Below, piece after piece: positions 15,230 through 23,470 of a stretch of DNA of 64,000 nucleotides. A program made the position numbers and the translations under genes. The stretch's first letter is position 1. Every line of letters begins with the position of its first letter. Below the pieces are notes generated by a model. It saw only the letters and a list, made by a program, of their open reading frames with translations, did no database searches and was not told where the DNA came from. The stretch is from Larkinella sp051857545 (lineage in GTDB: Bacteria > Bacteroidota > Bacteroidia > Cytophagales > Spirosomataceae). The stretch covers positions 682,001 to 746,000 of the forward strand of contig NZ_JBPZHB010000002.1 in NCBI RefSeq assembly GCF_051857545.1, written 5' to 3'.

Positions 15230-17503
15230 CTATTGACTCCACTGAAAATTTAACCCAAGAAAATAAGACCGTCCATAACTCAGCGGAACGGCCCCGCCAG
15301 TGCTGTGTGAACCTCCGGTGTCGGTCGACGTATTGGTGAGCCGCGTGACATTGAACAGGTTTTTGGCACCACCATTCAGCGTGACGTATTTCGTAATGGA
15401 TTTGCTGATCGTCAGGTCGGCCCAGTGGTAATCGGCGGTTTCGGCCAGGCGCGTGACCGGCTTTCCTTCGGCGTCGGTCAGGCTTTCGTAAGTCGGCCTT
15501 TTGCCGGTGTATTTATAAAAGAGACTGACCTTGGTGTCGATCTTTTGCAGGTGATAGGTCAGGTTGGCATTGACCTCCGGCGACCAGACAAACTCCGGTA
15601 AACCCGGATCATCCTGCGTTAAACTGTTGTAGCGGCCGATGTGAGAAAAACCGACGGTTAACTGAAGATGCTTGCTAGACAGGGTATTATTGAAGGTTCC
15701 GCCCGTGGTTTTGAACCGGTCGATGTTGATGGTTTTCATCACCCCCGGGTTATTGGGGTCGTTGCCATACGCAATCAAATCATGGAAATCGTTGTAGAAA
15801 CCGGTCAGGGTGGACGTAATCCGGAGCGTGCTGGTGGCCACCGACCGCCAGGAAATGGAACCGTTGAAACTGTTGGAATACTCGGCTTTCAGGTTTGGGT
15901 TGCCGGTGATGGAGTGGCTGGCATCGAAGAAGTTAAAGTACAACTCACGCAAAGCCGGCGAGCGAAAACCGCGGGCGTAGGCCAGCCGCAGATCTGTATT
16001 TTTGTGTAGGGTGATTTTCGTATTCAGGGACGGAATAACCGGTGGCGCGTCGTAAACCGAGTTTTTTACAAACCGCAAACCCGGCCGGATGGTGATGGCG
16101 GAGGTCGGTTTGAGTTCTGAGGAAACAAAAAAAGCGTAGTCGTTGATCGACGGTGAACCCAGGATTCGGGCACCGCTGGCACGCTCCGTGTTGATGTCGA
16201 TGCCGGGTTGCAACGAAACCGCCGGCGACACTTTGTATTGGGCTGTGACCCGAAACACCTGGCTGACAAAGTCCGAAACATCCTGCTCGCCCTGGCCGAG
16301 TGACAACGTTCGTCGACCGGTCGTTAAATCGAGGGTGGTGGTCTGGGTGCGACGGCTGTAGTCGGTGTACGACACAATACCGTTCAGTTGCAGCCGCTCA
16401 CTGGCCCGCCAGTCGCCCTGCGCCTGGTGGGTAAACCGGCTGGTGATGAAGTTCTGGTCCCGGGCCTGGTTGGTGTTCACGTTCACGGCACCCAGCGCGT
16501 TGATGGTTTCATCGACCGCATCCAGCCGGTACCAGACGTTGAAATTTTCATTTCGAAACCCGAGTTTGACGTTACCCAGCCACTGCTTTTTGGCATGCCA
16601 GTCTTTCGTTCGGGTCAACGACGTTCCCTGCCAGCCGCCGAATTCATTGTGTGTTCCGCCCACGCCCACGTGCCAGCCATTTTTTTGCCAGGTCGCTCCC
16701 AGGTTCTGATTGTGAGTGCCTTTTCCGCTAAATCCTTTGTATTCTTTCCCGACGGATTCTTCCTGAACACGCCCCGACAGAGCGATGCGTTCGCTGCCCG
16801 GTTTTTTGGTGATGATGTTGATGATGCCAGCCAGCGCGTCGGTGCCGTAGGAAACCGACATGGGGCCTTCCACGATTTCGACGCGGTCGATGGTGTTGAT
16901 ATCGATCTGATTGAGGCTCTCGCGGGTGTCGCCCCGGTCGACCATCGGGACGCCGTCGAGCAGAATTTTTACGTTCCGACCCGACATGCCCATCAGTTGA
17001 ATGTCTGAGGTCCCGAGCGTCGCATCGTTGGAAAACCGGATGCCCAGTTCGTTGTTTAACACGCCGATGAGGTTGGTGGCACCCCGCAGTTGAATCCGCT
17101 CGCGGTCGATGGTGCGAATCTGGTAGACCGACTGGCGGACGGATTGCGGTTCGTACTGGCCGGTGACGACCACATCGTCCAGTTGTCGGGCCGCTTCGCT
17201 GAGGATGGTTGGCGGAATGGTGACGGTTTCTCCGGCTTTTACCCGAACCGGAATAGTTTGCGTTCCGAAGCCAAGTGACTGAATCACTATACTATAGCGA
17301 CCTTCCGGGGCTTCCAGTGAATACCATCCTTCCGCGTCTGCGGTGGTTCCATACCGGGTTGCATTCAGCAGAATCGTCGCCGAAACCGCCGGTTTTCCGT
17401 CGGCTGAAACCACCCTTCCGCTGATTTTTCCGGTTGATCCCTGCGCCTGGACCAGTGTACTGATCAGGTGGAAACAACACAGATAGAGGAAAACGTATCG
17501 CAT
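15230..17503 (-). CDS. hmuR: TonB-dependent outer-membrane haem receptor (HmuR-like)
   Basis: A 757-residue outer-membrane receptor. In order: signal peptide (to about residue 21, VQAQG), a carboxypeptidase-regulatory-like extension (about 22-105: GRVVSADGKPAVSATILLNA), the plug (about 120-235, with VLNNELGIRF, MSGRNVKILLDGVPMV and EIVEGPMSVSYGTDALAGII) and a 22-strand barrel ending in YFLGLNFQWSQ. Residues GFRSPALRELYF followed by GNPNLKAE match the FRAP/NPDL region of haem receptors, which supports haem as cargo. It precedes the HmuY lipoprotein gene on the same strand, the usual hmuRY pairing. Candidate repressor sites lie in its leader. Confidence 0.88.
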   Translation of the reverse strand: MRYVFLYLCCFHLISTLVQAQGSTGKISGRVVSADGKPAVSATILLNATRYGTTADAEGWYSLEAPEGRYSIVIQSLGFGTQTIPVRVKAGETVTIPPTILSEAARQLDDVVVTGQYEPQSVRQSVYQIRTIDRERIQLRGATNLIGVLNNELGIRFSNDATLGTSDIQLMGMSGRNVKILLDGVPMVDRGDTRESLNQIDINTIDRVEIVEGPMSVSYGTDALAGIINIITKKPGSERIALSGRVQEESVGKEYKGFSGKGTHNQNLGATWQKNGWHVGVGGTHNEFGGWQGTSLTRTKDWHAKKQWLGNVKLGFRNENFNVWYRLDAVDETINALGAVNVNTNQARDQNFITSRFTHQAQGDWRASERLQLNGIVSYTDYSRRTQTTTLDLTTGRRTLSLGQGEQDVSDFVSQVFRVTAQYKVSPAVSLQPGIDINTERASGARILGSPSINDYAFFVSSELKPTSAITIRPGLRFVKNSVYDAPPVIPSLNTKITLHKNTDLRLAYARGFRSPALRELYFNFFDASHSITGNPNLKAEYSNSFNGSISWRSVATSTLRITSTLTGFYNDFHDLIAYGNDPNNPGVMKTINIDRFKTTGGTFNNTLSSKHLQLTVGFSHIGRYNSLTQDDPGLPEFVWSPEVNANLTYHLQKIDTKVSLFYKYTGKRPTYESLTDAEGKPVTRLAETADYHWADLTISKSITKYVTLNGGAKNLFNVTRLTNTSTDTGGSHSTGGAVPLSYGRSYFLGLNFQWSQ

Positions 17504-17523
17504 TGCTGAGGCAGTAATATTTA

Positions 17524-17559
17524 TTTAGATTGATTAATTATTCTTATTTGGACTGATTA
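17524..17559 (-). promoter_or_regulatory. Candidate metal-repressor half-sites in the TonB receptor leader
   Basis: TTTAGATTGATTAA (17524..17537) and TTTGGACTGATTA (17547..17559), similar to the sites before hmuT at 6874..6930. They lie between a TAnnTTTG promoter element and the start codon, where a repressor would block transcription. Confidence 0.4.
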
Positions 17560-17569
17560 TAAATTATTG

Positions 17570-17577
17570 CAAAGGTA
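17570..17577 (-). promoter_or_regulatory. Candidate -7 element of the TonB receptor promoter
   Basis: TACCTTTG on the - strand fits the Bacteroidota -7 consensus TAnnTTTG, about 67 bases before the start. No clear -33 box. Confidence 0.45.
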
Positions 17578-17750
17578 CAAGTTCAAATGAGCAATGCTAC
17601 AGTTCGGGATTTTTTTTGAGAAAATTTAGAAAAGGGCTGTCATTCAGCCTGTGATTGGAACCAAAAAGAAACCCGGCCAAATGGGCCGGGTTGTATGCAC
17701 CTACGGTTTGTTTTTTCAAGGGTCTTGTATTCCTTGTTGTTGTATCGGTC

Positions 17751-17985
17751 ATCCCTACGGGATTCATTTATACCCTGGATCAAACCGGGGGCTACAATAT
17801 GATCCATCCCTACGGGATTTTTGGATTGGACAATCCCGTAGGGATGGATCATATTGTAGATTCGATCGAACCCGTCGAAACGGTTTCATCAAATCCAACC
17901 AATCCCGTAGGGATGAATCATCTTGTAGCGGTGGGTTTTAACCCGCCGAAGAGGCATCATCAAATCCAACCAATCCCGTAGGGAT
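17751..17985. repeat. Cluster of five ATCCCGTAGGGAT palindromic repeats
   Basis: The 13-base hairpin ATCCCGTAGGGAT or its complement occurs at 17751, 17806, 17833, 17902 and 17973. The first two copies face the other way from the last three. Copies are followed by a shared tail (GGATCATATTGTAG and variants), and two are preceded by ATCATCAAATCCAACCA-like sequence. The block fills most of the 522-base gap between the TonB receptor start and the AztD-like gene and holds no gene. Such palindromes are REP-like elements, known from many Bacteroidota genomes; no REP transposase is in the window. Confidence 0.9.
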
Positions 17986-18025
17986 GGGATCATATTGTAA
18001 TCCCCCGATTTGAACTATGGATAGA

Positions 18026-19234
18026 TTATTCTTCTCCTTTTTTATCCTGTTGAGCGCCAATCACCACAATCCGGTACGGTTTACCCGGAACGGAAATCGC
18101 TGGTTTGGCCGAGAAACTACTGCGCAAAACCGGGATGATTTGATTTTTGACGGGGTCGGTTACGTATACATACCGCTTCGTGATGCTGAAATCCGGTTTC
18201 ACTTTGGCATCAGCCGCAATGGCGTCTACGACTTTCAAATCGTGCAGCGCCGAACCGGAAGCGTTGAAACCTTTCAGTGTACCGTCGGTCAGCATCGCAA
18301 AAACATCCCCATCATTCGAAATTTTGAACGAGTGAAGCTGATCGGTTTTGAGGAGTGGAGTCAGCGTGTTGGTGACGAGATCGATTCGATACACGCCTAA
18401 AGCGGCTCCGAAACCATAAAAAGTCTTCGAGCTTTGGTCATAGACGATGGAGCCCAGCCAGCCGGTTCCAAAATCGGCGGGATACTTGATCAATTGCTGA
18501 TTCCCGTCTTTATTGACAGACAGAATCCCGTTGGTGGTTCCGAAAAGGGCCACTTCGCCATTGCCCACATCGCCGTGAATGCTGGTGACGGCAATCGTGG
18601 ACTCTTTTACCACAACCCCATTTTCGTCGACGATTTTCACCCCTTGAGGCAACGTCCCGGCAACTGAATTGTCCTTTTTGGTCACGGCAAACGTGCCATT
18701 GCTGAAGGGAACCACCGCGCCGTGGTGCGGCACATCCACTTTAATTACTTTGGCTTTGGCCCCCGCTGTGTGCAGTTCGTCCTCCGTCGTCAGCGACAGG
18801 GAACCTTCGCCGTCATTGAAAACGACGATGCGGTTTCCCCAGACATAAACGTGCGTGGGCAAACTGGCTTCGAGCGTCAGAGCCGCCCATTTGGGTGTTC
18901 CTTTCACGTCGGCATGGTCACCGTGGTCGACAATACCGCTGTCGAAAAACCGGACGTGGTGGTTGGCCCGATTGACCACCGCCGAAAACCGTCCGCTGGC
19001 GGTTGGATAAAGCGCATTGGCACCAAACGGGGCCGAAAATTTTTCGGTGGTTTGTTTCGCGGGGTTTACCAGCGTCAAATCACCGGTTTCGGCATCGCTG
19101 ACTAGTAGGCGCGTAAAGGCCGCTTCGTTGTCGGTGGGTTGGACGGTTTTTGAATCGTCGGTGTGACAGGCCGACAGGCTGGCTGCGAGTAAACCCATCA
19201 TCCAGAACCGGGAAAGTAGCGTTGTTTTTTTCAT
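18026..19234 (-). CDS. AztD-like zinc metallochaperone lipoprotein (beta-propeller)
   Basis: A 402-residue lipoprotein (lipobox LSAC near residue 22; ATG at 19234 chosen because it is followed directly by a good signal peptide). The body reads as a beta-propeller and shares the order of AztD landmarks as I know them: ALYPTASGRFSAVV, then FFDSGIVDHGDHADV, then LPTHVYVWGNRIVVFNDGEG, VPHHGAVVPF, LPQGVKIVDENG and SIHGDVGNGEVALFG. The His-rich pieces (DHGDH, PHHG, SIHGD) are the sort of Zn ligands AztD uses to hand zinc to a periplasmic binding protein. It is alone here, with no zinc ABC genes adjacent. A Zur-like operator sits just upstream, which supports a zinc role. Family assignment is from memory of motifs. 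Confidence 0.65.
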   Translation of the reverse strand: MKKTTLLSRFWMMGLLAASLSACHTDDSKTVQPTDNEAAFTRLLVSDAETGDLTLVNPAKQTTEKFSAPFGANALYPTASGRFSAVVNRANHHVRFFDSGIVDHGDHADVKGTPKWAALTLEASLPTHVYVWGNRIVVFNDGEGSLSLTTEDELHTAGAKAKVIKVDVPHHGAVVPFSNGTFAVTKKDNSVAGTLPQGVKIVDENGVVVKESTIAVTSIHGDVGNGEVALFGTTNGILSVNKDGNQQLIKYPADFGTGWLGSIVYDQSSKTFYGFGAALGVYRIDLVTNTLTPLLKTDQLHSFKISNDGDVFAMLTDGTLKGFNASGSALHDLKVVDAIAADAKVKPDFSITKRYVYVTDPVKNQIIPVLRSSFSAKPAISVPGKPYRIVVIGAQQDKKGEE

Positions 19235-19239
19235 CGTAG

Positions 19240-19312
19240 TTTTTATTAATGCAACAATGTTGCAAAAATAAGGACTACGTAATGATATACAACTGTGTTG
19301 CATTAATAAAAA
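19240..19312 (-). promoter_or_regulatory. Zur/Fur-like operator pair upstream of the AztD-like gene
   Basis: TGCAACA-A-TGTTGCA at 19250..19264 is a perfect 7-1-7 palindrome of the Fur-superfamily form. A second, weaker copy (5 of 7 matches in one half) is at 19288..19302. In addition the outer sequences form a 17-bp perfect inverted repeat: 19240..19256 with 19296..19312. The sites lie 6-80 bases upstream of the start codon. Confidence 0.6.
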
Positions 19313-19322
19313 CAGAAACCGC

Positions 19323-20618
19323 TTATTTCCCGAACAGAATGGTAAATTCCGTCCAGCCGTCCGGATTGGTTTTGAGGGAAAAAGGAAAACCGTGGTTGAG
19401 CAGAATGTCGCGGGTGAGGGTGAGACCGATGCCCTGTCCGTCGGGTTTGGTGCTAAAGAAAGGATTGAACAGATTGGTTTCCAGATCCGGGCTAATCGGG
19501 AGGCCATTATCACGGATCATCAAGTGTTCAGGAGCTACCAGAATATCGACTGTTTGTCCGGCAACGCAGGCTTCAATGGCATTTTTGATCACATTGACCA
19601 ACACCTGTTCCAGTTGTACGACATCCACCGGAACCCAGACAGAATCGGGCGGTAACGCATGGTGAAGCACAACCCCGCGCGCAGCCGCTTGTGGGTGCAT
19701 CAATCGGCTCACATTGCGCACCATTTCGTTCAGGTCGACGGGGTTTTTGTGGGGCGGTGGGAGCCGGACCACATCGGCAAACCGGCGCATGAAAAGATTT
19801 AGGCGGTCGTTGCGTTCAATAGCGATTTGGAGCGCGTGGCTAACATCCTCCTGATCAGGCGCATCCATGTAGGATTTGGTGACATTCAGAATGGAGTTGA
19901 TGGCACCGATGGAGTTGTTTACTTCGTGGGCCATCATCCGAATCACCTTGCTGTAGGCTTTTTTCTCGGACTCCAGAATCTCGCTCGTTAATTCCTCGAT
20001 CAGCATAAAATCGCGCCGGAAACCCCGGTCCATGAAGTGGGAGCGCTGAATCCGGTAGGTTTCAATTCCCGTTCCTTTCAGGGTTCGGGTTTCGCTGTCG
20101 TTCGAATGCGCCAATTGGTTCAGCAGCGGGTGGTCGATTTCTGATAAATGCCGTCCGGTCAATTGGTTCGCAGGGCGTTGGAGCAAGGCCGTTGCTTTCG
20201 GGTTGGCCGACGAAATCCGCCGGTCAAAATCGAAAATCAGCGTGGCGATGGGGGAGGCTTCGATGAGCTTTTCCAGAAAAAACTGCTGTTCCATTTGTTT
20301 GGTGCGTTCCTCACGAAGCCGGTCGATCATGAGGTTGTAGACGTCGATCAGACCGTCGACTTCGCGGTTGCCGGTGGGCACAAACTTGATCGTAAAATCC
20401 TTGTCCTTAATCGCTTCAATACCCGCTGAAATAAACTGCGACGGTTGCCCGAAAGCCCGGTAAATCTGGATGGCTGCCAGCACCGAAGCCAGCACCAGTA
20501 CCTCCGAAACGATGAACAGCAGCTTGTTTTCCTGAAGCCATTTAAAAATGAGGAAAATCAGAGCCGCGTGGATCGCGATGATGTAGAGCAGGTATTTGGT
20601 CCGCAGGGAAAGTTTCAT
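19323..20618 (-). CDS. NtrY-like sensor histidine kinase
   Basis: A 431-residue membrane kinase. Two N-terminal spans (about 8-27 and 32-52) enclose almost no periplasmic loop, followed by a HAMP-like segment (about 55-110), a PAS domain (about 120-195: EASPIATLIFDFDRRISSAN), a dimerisation/phosphoacceptor helix with the His of MMAHEVNNSIGAINS near 230, and a GHKL ATPase domain (NVIKNAIEAC N-box, FFSTKPDGQGIGLTLT). The G1 box is shortened (IRDNGLPIS). The tiny loop suggests sensing in or at the membrane. It is the last gene after the NtrC-type regulator and probably phosphorylates it. Confidence 0.9.
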   Translation of the reverse strand: MKLSLRTKYLLYIIAIHAALIFLIFKWLQENKLLFIVSEVLVLASVLAAIQIYRAFGQPSQFISAGIEAIKDKDFTIKFVPTGNREVDGLIDVYNLMIDRLREERTKQMEQQFFLEKLIEASPIATLIFDFDRRISSANPKATALLQRPANQLTGRHLSEIDHPLLNQLAHSNDSETRTLKGTGIETYRIQRSHFMDRGFRRDFMLIEELTSEILESEKKAYSKVIRMMAHEVNNSIGAINSILNVTKSYMDAPDQEDVSHALQIAIERNDRLNLFMRRFADVVRLPPPHKNPVDLNEMVRNVSRLMHPQAAARGVVLHHALPPDSVWVPVDVVQLEQVLVNVIKNAIEACVAGQTVDILVAPEHLMIRDNGLPISPDLETNLFNPFFSTKPDGQGIGLTLTRDILLNHGFPFSLKTNPDGWTEFTILFGK

Positions 20619-20637
20619 GAATCCAAGATAAACGATA

Positions 20638-20722
20638 GGAACGCGGATTGAACGGATTGAAACGGATTTTCACGGATTGAAAAAGATTTATTTATCCGTT
20701 CAATCCGTCTAATCCGCGTTCC
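20638..20722. repeat. Imperfect inverted repeat overlapping the regulator's stop codon
   Basis: Arms built of GGAACGCGGATT...GAACGGATTGAA units: 20638..20666 and 20695..20722, with two or three differences. The right arm covers the stop and last four codons of the regulator gene (20709..). Confidence 0.88.
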
Positions 20723-22100
20723 CATCAAACGGGATTCCGTATTTTTCCAGCCGTCGATACAAAGCAAACCGTGTGATGCCCAGCGCCCGTGCCACTTTGG
20801 AAACCCGGTTGTTGTAGAAATCCATCGCCCGGCGAATCATCTGGAATTCCAGTTCGTCCAGCGTGATGGTGCCGATTTCGGGTAACCGCACCGATTCCTG
20901 CCGAACAGTCGAAAGCGGAACGTGCTTCTGAAAGTCGCTGATTTCCAGTTCGTCTTTGGTGGATAACAAAACCGTGCGTTCCACGATGTTTTTCAACTGG
21001 CGGATGTTGCCCGGCAACGCCAGGTTTCGCGCCCATTTCAGCGCCGACGGATTGATGGTCAGCCGGGGCCGCTCGTAGATGGTTTTCAGGTTGTTGACAA
21101 AGTAGGTGACCAACTGGGGAATGTCATTGGGCCGTTCGCGCAGGGCCGGAAGTTTGACGGTGATGAGGTTGATGCGGTAAAACAAATCCTCGCGAAACGT
21201 GCCTTTGGCGACCATCTCTTCCAGATTGCGGTTGGTTGCGCAGATGACGCGTACATCGACGGACTTGCTCCGGCTGCTGCCCAGGGGCTCGAAGGTGCGG
21301 TCCTGCAAAACCCGCAGCAATTTGACCTGGCTCGACAGATCGAGGTCGCCGATTTCGTCCAGAAAGATGCTGCCTTTGTTGGCGAGTTCAAACCGCCCGA
21401 CACGGTCGGATTTGGCGTCGGTGAAAGCCCCGCGCAGGTGGCCGAACAGTTCGCTTTCAAACAAGGTCGACGAAATACCACCCAGATTGACTTTCACGAA
21501 CGGTTTGCTCCGGCGTCGGCTGTTCTGGTGAATGGCTTCGGCAATCAGTTCCTTGCCCGTTCCACTTTCGCCCGTAATCAAAACCGGCGCGTCGGTGGGC
21601 GACACACGGCCGATCGTTTCCAGAATGTCGAGCAGCTTGGCGTCTTCGCCGACGATGTGTTCAAACTGGTACTGCTGGTCGAGTTTCTGACGGCTGGGCG
21701 ACAGCGGTTGGGCTGGTTTGGGCTGGGCCAGGTTTAAAATCGTGCGGATGGATTGCAGCACATAGTCATTCTGCCACGGTTTGGTGATGAAGTCTTTGGC
21801 CCCGGCTTTCATGCCCTGCACGGCCAGATCGATGGTTCCCCAGCCCGTAATCAGAATCACCGGAACCGTTGGGTAGCCCGCCCGAATGACGTTCAGGAGT
21901 TTCAGGCCTTCTTCGCCGGAGGTTTCGATGGAAAAATTCATGTCCAGCAACACCAGTTCCGGCGTTTCGGCGTCGAGGGCTTCCAGGGCCTGCGCAGGGT
22001 TCTCAGCGGTTTTCACGGTGAACCCATCCCTCCGCAGCAGGAGCGAAAGGGAGGTCTGAACGGCAATATCGTCGTCGATGATTAAGAGCATGTGAAGCAA
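20709..22100 (-). CDS. Sigma-54-dependent response regulator (NtrC family)
   Basis: A 463-residue regulator. Receiver domain (residues 1-120) with phosphoacceptor Asp in LVLLDMNFS near 54 and Lys in FITKPWQ near 107. AAA+ domain (about 150-385) with Walker A GESGTGKE, the sigma-54 contact loop GAFTDA and Walker B SIFLDEIGDLD. Fis-type HTH at the C-terminus (VSKVARALGITRFALYRRLE). It follows the efflux permeases on the same strand and precedes its likely kinase. A sigma-54 promoter motif with an upstream dyad at the head of the efflux operon makes that operon its probable target, giving autoregulation. Confidence 0.94.
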   Translation of the reverse strand: MLHMLLIIDDDIAVQTSLSLLLRRDGFTVKTAENPAQALEALDAETPELVLLDMNFSIETSGEEGLKLLNVIRAGYPTVPVILITGWGTIDLAVQGMKAGAKDFITKPWQNDYVLQSIRTILNLAQPKPAQPLSPSRQKLDQQYQFEHIVGEDAKLLDILETIGRVSPTDAPVLITGESGTGKELIAEAIHQNSRRRSKPFVKVNLGGISSTLFESELFGHLRGAFTDAKSDRVGRFELANKGSIFLDEIGDLDLSSQVKLLRVLQDRTFEPLGSSRSKSVDVRVICATNRNLEEMVAKGTFREDLFYRINLITVKLPALRERPNDIPQLVTYFVNNLKTIYERPRLTINPSALKWARNLALPGNIRQLKNIVERTVLLSTKDELEISDFQKHVPLSTVRQESVRLPEIGTITLDELEFQMIRRAMDFYNNRVSKVARALGITRFALYRRLEKYGIPFDGNAD

Positions 22101-22113
22101 AATAGTGAAAAGT

Positions 22114-22202
22114 TGTTACACAGAGTTAATCAGAGGAAATCAGGGTTAATCAAAGTATTTCTCTGGTAAACTCTGATGTTCTCTGATTAACTCTGTGTAA
22201 CA
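22114..22202. repeat. Inverted repeat with 22-bp perfect outer arms (GTTACACAGAGTTAATCAGAG type)
   Basis: Arms 22114..22135 and 22181..22202 match exactly; inner sequence continues as a weaker dyad. It ends 6 bases before the stop of the permease gene (- strand). Confidence 0.92.
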
Positions 22203-22208
22203 GTCAAA

Positions 22209-23363
22209 TTATTCCTCATGCAACGCCACCGCCGGTTGAATCCGTGCGGCCAGGCGACTGGGGAAGAGGGCGCAGAGTGTAACAATCCCGTAAATGACCA
22301 CGACCGATATGGCAATGGCGGTCAAGTATATACCGGCCTGAATATCGAAGACGTTCATCAATGGGAATTGCATCGCAAACAAGAGTCCAATCAAGAGCGC
22401 AAACGTCGCCAGTACCAGGATTTCGCTGATGAATTGTTGCGAAATACCGTTTCCGGTGGCCCCCAGCGCCCGGCGCAAACCGATTTCGCCCCGGCGTTTG
22501 GCAATGCTCAGATTCAGAACGCCGAACAACCCGAGGGCGACGTTGATCAGCAGGAAACCCGACACGATCAGGAAGATAATAACCGGCACGAGGGTCAGGT
22601 TATGCGTGGTTTTTCGCGAATCCGTCAGGTGGTCGACTTCGACGCTCCAGCCAGCTACCATCGTCGTAATCGCTTTCACCATTTTAGCTTCAAAAACCGC
22701 ATCGGTTCCCGGTTTTACCCGAATCATCAGCAAATCGTCCCAGGGTGATTTCGCATCCACCATTTCAAACAACGCCGGTTTGTCCACCATAAATTCGCCC
22801 TTCGACTTAAACGTATTGACAACACCGGTTACTTTGAATCGTTCGCTAATGATTTTCCCCACCGGTTTTTCGTCGCCGAACAATTCCTCCTTCAATTTCC
22901 GATTGATAACAACCGGCGAGTATTTGCCGACACTATCCGCACTTCGGTACCAGCGCCCTTCAACAACGGGAATCACCATTGTTTTGGCATAATTTTCATC
23001 GGTTACATAAAAATCTGCTAATACATGCTTTTTATTATAATCGATGCCATTGTTCCTCGAACTCTGTGAAAACGGAAAATTGTTACTCATTCGGGACGCT
23101 GATTCAACTTCGGGGTACGCCTTGACTCGTTGCAAAATCATCTCGATTTTTTGGGCGAGTTCGGTGGTATCTTCATTGCTTTTCAGGCTGATGGCCCAGG
23201 CATTCTGGTATTCAAATCCCAGCGGTTCGCGGTAATTCCGGACGTTGTACACAATCAGCGAAGTCAGTCCGAAGAGGACCAGAAACGAAGCCCAAATCTC
23301 CACCAGCAGCAGCGAGTGGGCTTTCTTCTTGTTCCAGATTAATTTAAAAAGATGTCGGATCAT
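22209..23363 (-). CDS. MacB/FtsX-type ABC transporter permease, second copy
   Basis: A 384-residue permease with one N-terminal membrane span (about 20-40), a large periplasmic MacB-like domain (about 45-265) and three C-terminal spans (about 280-380) carrying the FtsX motif region (LSIAKRRGEIGLRRALGATG). Start at ATG 23363 (MIRHLFKLIWNKKKAH); the frame is open to 23441, but that part is encoded by an inverted repeat. It likely pairs with the permease at 23469 and the ATPase at 24824 in a tripartite efflux pump. Confidence 0.9.
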   Translation of the reverse strand: MIRHLFKLIWNKKKAHSLLLVEIWASFLVLFGLTSLIVYNVRNYREPLGFEYQNAWAISLKSNEDTTELAQKIEMILQRVKAYPEVESASRMSNNFPFSQSSRNNGIDYNKKHVLADFYVTDENYAKTMVIPVVEGRWYRSADSVGKYSPVVINRKLKEELFGDEKPVGKIISERFKVTGVVNTFKSKGEFMVDKPALFEMVDAKSPWDDLLMIRVKPGTDAVFEAKMVKAITTMVAGWSVEVDHLTDSRKTTHNLTLVPVIIFLIVSGFLLINVALGLFGVLNLSIAKRRGEIGLRRALGATGNGISQQFISEILVLATFALLIGLLFAMQFPLMNVFDIQAGIYLTAIAISVVVIYGIVTLCALFPSRLAARIQPAVALHEE

Positions 23364-23370
23364 AAGATTA

Positions 23371-23470
23371 TTGAGTGAATGAGTGATTGTGTGATTGAGC
23401 GAATTAGTGATTGAGTGACTAACTCTGTGGTAGTGCATCACTCAATAGCTAAATCACTCAATCACTCATT
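23371..23470. repeat. Inverted repeat, GAGTGATTGAGTGATT family, copy 1
   Basis: Left arm made of GAGTGAATGAGTGATT-like units and right arm of their complement, ending on the stop codon (23469..23471) of the upstream permease gene. Same family as 24717..24819. Confidence 0.88.

Noticed and set aside
17751..17985. CRISPR array
   Set aside because: The palindromes are only 13 bases, irregularly spaced and in both orientations; no cas genes.
23364..23441. Upstream extension of the permease gene
   Set aside because: It lies in an inverted repeat and encodes a repetitive HSITNSLNHTIT-like peptide; the ATG at 23363 gives the usual MacB permease start.
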